DNA of 10,811 nucleotides. Origin: Chloroflexota bacterium. Lineage in GTDB: Bacteria; Chloroflexota; Limnocylindria; P2-11E. The position numbers were made by a program, and so were the translations under genes. The stretch is taken from assembly GCA_025350745.1 (NCBI GenBank), contig JANXXG010000225.1:1-10811 (forward strand), written 5' to 3'. The notes under the pieces were generated by a model. That model was not told the origin of the DNA and searched no databases. It was given only the letters and a program-made list of their open reading frames with translations. Below are positions 7,091 through 10,811 of the stretch, piece by piece (within the stretch, counting starts at the first letter, position 1; every line of letters starts with the position of its first letter).

Positions 7091-8187
7091 CGGAGCGCGG
7101 TGATCCGGTGCGCGGGCACCGGCTGGTGGAAGCCCTTGAGCTCGAGCTCGCCGGCGGACTCGGCGTCGACATGTTCTTCGATCGCGGCGAGCACGCGATT
7201 GGTCATCAGGATCTCCCCGGCCTTGGCGGCTGACGACAGGCGGGAGCCCTGGATGACGACCATCCCGATCGCCCCATAGTCGGAGCGGCCCTCGAAACCG
7301 ATGCGGCCGAGGGTCGCGTATCCCACCGCGATCCCGATCCCCAGGCCGAGGTCATAGCCGCGCTTCTTCCAGCCGGCCTGCAGGTCCGCGAAGCGCGACT
7401 GCATCGCAAGTGCCATGCGGGCCGCCTGCAGCTGCGGCTCCGCGATCTCCACCGGGTCGTTGAAGAACACCATGATCCCGTCGCCGGCGAAGTGCTCGAC
7501 GGTCCCCTCGTGGTGGAAGATCACCTCGCCCATCGCCGTCTGGTATGCCCGAAGCACGCCGAGAGCTTCTTCCGGCTCCGCGGTCTCAGAGAACGCGGTG
7601 AATCCGCGCAGGTCCGCGAACACGACGGTGATCTCGCGGCGATGTCCGTTCAGAAGTGCCTCGCCGCCCTGCGACATGACGAGATCCGCGATCTGTGGGG
7701 AGAGGAAGCGACGCAGCCGCCCCAGCCGGCCGAGCTCGTCGACCTGCTCCTTCACGCGCTGCTCGAGCGTGGTATTCCACTCCGCAAGCTCGGCCTTCTG
7801 CCGCTCGGTTTCGTCGTGATACGTCTTGACCCGCAGCAGCGAGCGAACGCGCGCCAGGAGCTCGGGCTGATCGAATGGCTTCGCGATGAAGTCATCCGCG
7901 CCCGCCTCGATCGCCTTCACCTTCTCCGGAAGGCCGCTCGCGGTCACCATCACGACGGGGAGAAAGCTCGTCTTCGGATCCGCGCGCAGCCGTCGGCACA
8001 CCTCGTAGCCGTCGATCCCGGGCAGCATGATGTCCAGCAGGACCAGATCCGGCTTCTCCTTCAGCACCTGCAGCAGCGCGTCCTCGCCGGTCCCCGCGGT
8101 GACGACCTCGAAGCCGTTCGGCGTGAGCACCGCTTCCATCAACCGAAGGTTCTGCGGAATGTCGTCGACCGCGAGGATCTTCGTCAT
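7087..8187 (-). CDS. Response regulator with class III adenylate/guanylate cyclase-like output domain
   Basis: This 366-residue protein has a receiver domain (1-120), a coiled-coil linker (about 126-160) and a class III nucleotide cyclase-like domain (about 180-366). The receiver is complete: Asp8 and Asp9, phospho-acceptor Asp52 (LVLLDIMLPGIDGYE), Thr82 and Lys103. The cyclase domain keeps both metal Asp residues, Asp192 (VVFADLRGFTAFSE) and Asp236 (HFAGDGIMVFF). It departs from the usual catalytic helix: where active enzymes have a VN(L/V)A(A/S)R pattern, it reads VIQGSR (311-316). Ile312 thus occupies the transition-state Asn position, while Arg316 is kept. His232 and Gly305 replace the adenine-specifying Lys/Asp pair. 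Activity is therefore doubtful. It overlaps the upstream receiver gene (ATGA) and the downstream SDR gene (CTGA). The likely input is phosphotransfer from the kinase in the same operon. Confidence 0.92.
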   Translation of the reverse strand: MTKILAVDDIPQNLRLMEAVLTPNGFEVVTAGTGEDALLQVLKEKPDLVLLDIMLPGIDGYEVCRRLRADPKTSFLPVVMVTASGLPEKVKAIEAGADDFIAKPFDQPELLARVRSLLRVKTYHDETERQKAELAEWNTTLEQRVKEQVDELGRLGRLRRFLSPQIADLVMSQGGEALLNGHRREITVVFADLRGFTAFSETAEPEEALGVLRAYQTAMGEVIFHHEGTVEHFAGDGIMVFFNDPVEIAEPQLQAARMALAMQSRFADLQAGWKKRGYDLGLGIGIAVGYATLGRIGFEGRSDYGAIGMVVIQGSRLSSAAKAGEILMTNRVLAAIEEHVDAESAGELELKGFHQPVPAHRITALR

Positions 8188-8560
8188 CGCTTCGCGTCCA
8201 GGTAGGACCGGATCTGGCCGGGAAAGTTCTTCACCTCGATCGGCTTCGCGATGAAGCCGTCGAAGCCGGCGTCATCGAACCGCTCGCGGTCGCCGGTCAT
8301 CACCGACGCGGTCAGCGCGACGGTGGGGATGTGCTTCGTGCGCTCGTCAGCACGGATCCGTTTCATGGCGACGATGCCGTCGATCCCCGGGAGCTGGATA
8401 TCCATGAGGATGAGTGCCGGCAGGTGCTCGACGGCCATGCTGACCGCCGACTCCCCGTCGACAGCCTCCACCGTGCGGTAGCCGTGGAAACGGAGCACGT
8501 CCCGTGCGAGCTTCAGGTTCTTCTCGTTGTCCTCGACGATGAGGATGAGCTCATTCGCCA

Positions 8561-8564
<4 letters not shown>
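8184..8564 (-). CDS. Single-domain response regulator (CheY/DivK-like receiver)
   Basis: This 126-residue protein is a stand-alone receiver domain. Acidic residues Glu11 and Asp12 (LIVEDNEKN), phospho-acceptor Asp55 ([14 protein letters not shown]), Thr85 (VALTAS) and Lys107 (FIAKPIE) make a complete phosphorylation site. There is no output domain, so it probably acts by protein interaction or as a phosphate shuttle or sink. The first ATG (8564) overlaps the kinase stop as ATGA, but a second ATG follows at once (8561-8559). The AAAGGAG upstream is only 2 nt from the first and 5 nt from the second, so the mature protein may begin MANEL with 125 residues. Its stop overlaps the cyclase-type regulator by 4 nt. 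Kinase and receiver are very likely cognate. Confidence 0.93.
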
Positions 8565-10762
<2,198 letters not shown>

Positions 10763-10811
10763 GATCCTCCGCCGCTCGAAGGAGCTCTGTGACGCGGACG
10801 GGTGCTCGCTC

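Overview
The window is about 10.8 kb of dense, GC-rich bacterial DNA (roughly two thirds G+C by eye). It has almost no intergenic space, many 1-4 nt start/stop overlaps, and no RNA gene, CRISPR array or insertion sequence that I can see. The mix of genes suggests a soil or freshwater bacterium of the Chloroflexota/Actinomycetota type: a three-subunit proton-translocating transhydrogenase, a tandem-GNAT acetyltransferase of the mycothiol-synthase kind, a hydantoinase, DinB proteins, and a multi-GAF kinase with a cyclase-type response regulator. The taxonomy is inference only; no marker gene is present. Genes at both edges are incomplete, so this looks like a whole short contig.

Layout. (1) 1-2736, minus strand: pntAa, pntAb and pntB, read in that order toward the left edge, where pntB loses roughly its last 30 residues. 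(2) 2782-3846, minus: a tandem-GNAT acetyltransferase, 45 nt upstream of pntAa and in the same direction. (3) 3847-3934: an 88-bp divergent intergenic region. (4) 3935-6335, plus: a D-hydantoinase/dihydropyrimidinase followed by two tandem DinB-superfamily proteins, linked by TAGTG and ATGA overlaps. (5) 6332-10762, minus: a four-gene overlapping operon, read from the right edge. It encodes a soluble triple-GAF hybrid-free histidine kinase, a single-domain receiver, a receiver plus class III cyclase-like protein, and a short NAD(P)-binding SDR/epimerase that appears to start at CTG. Groups 4 and 5 converge on one shared CTAG that is the stop codon on both strands.

How the parts work together. 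The pnt genes interconvert NADH and NADPH using the proton gradient. The kinase operon looks like a cytosolic phosphorelay: ligand sensing by GAF repeats, one kinase, two receivers. The cyclase-like output domain keeps both metal-binding Asp residues but has Ile where the transition-state Asn should be. The hydantoinase operon probably hydrolyses a cyclic ureide; the role of its two DinB partners is unknown.

The strongest anomaly is at the right edge. Bases 10664-10722 and 10753-10811 are a perfect 59-bp inverted repeat around a 30-nt loop. Read on the plus strand, the loop and right arm encode [10 protein letters not shown] followed by the kinase N-terminal sequence, and this matches the start of the protein's own GAF2 and GAF3 repeats. 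The contig therefore folds back on itself inside the kinase gene. This is most likely a snap-back or assembly chimera. The apparent kinase start is artificial, and the true gene runs further upstream. I see no convincing new defence or mobile system here; the region otherwise reads as ordinary chromosomal DNA.
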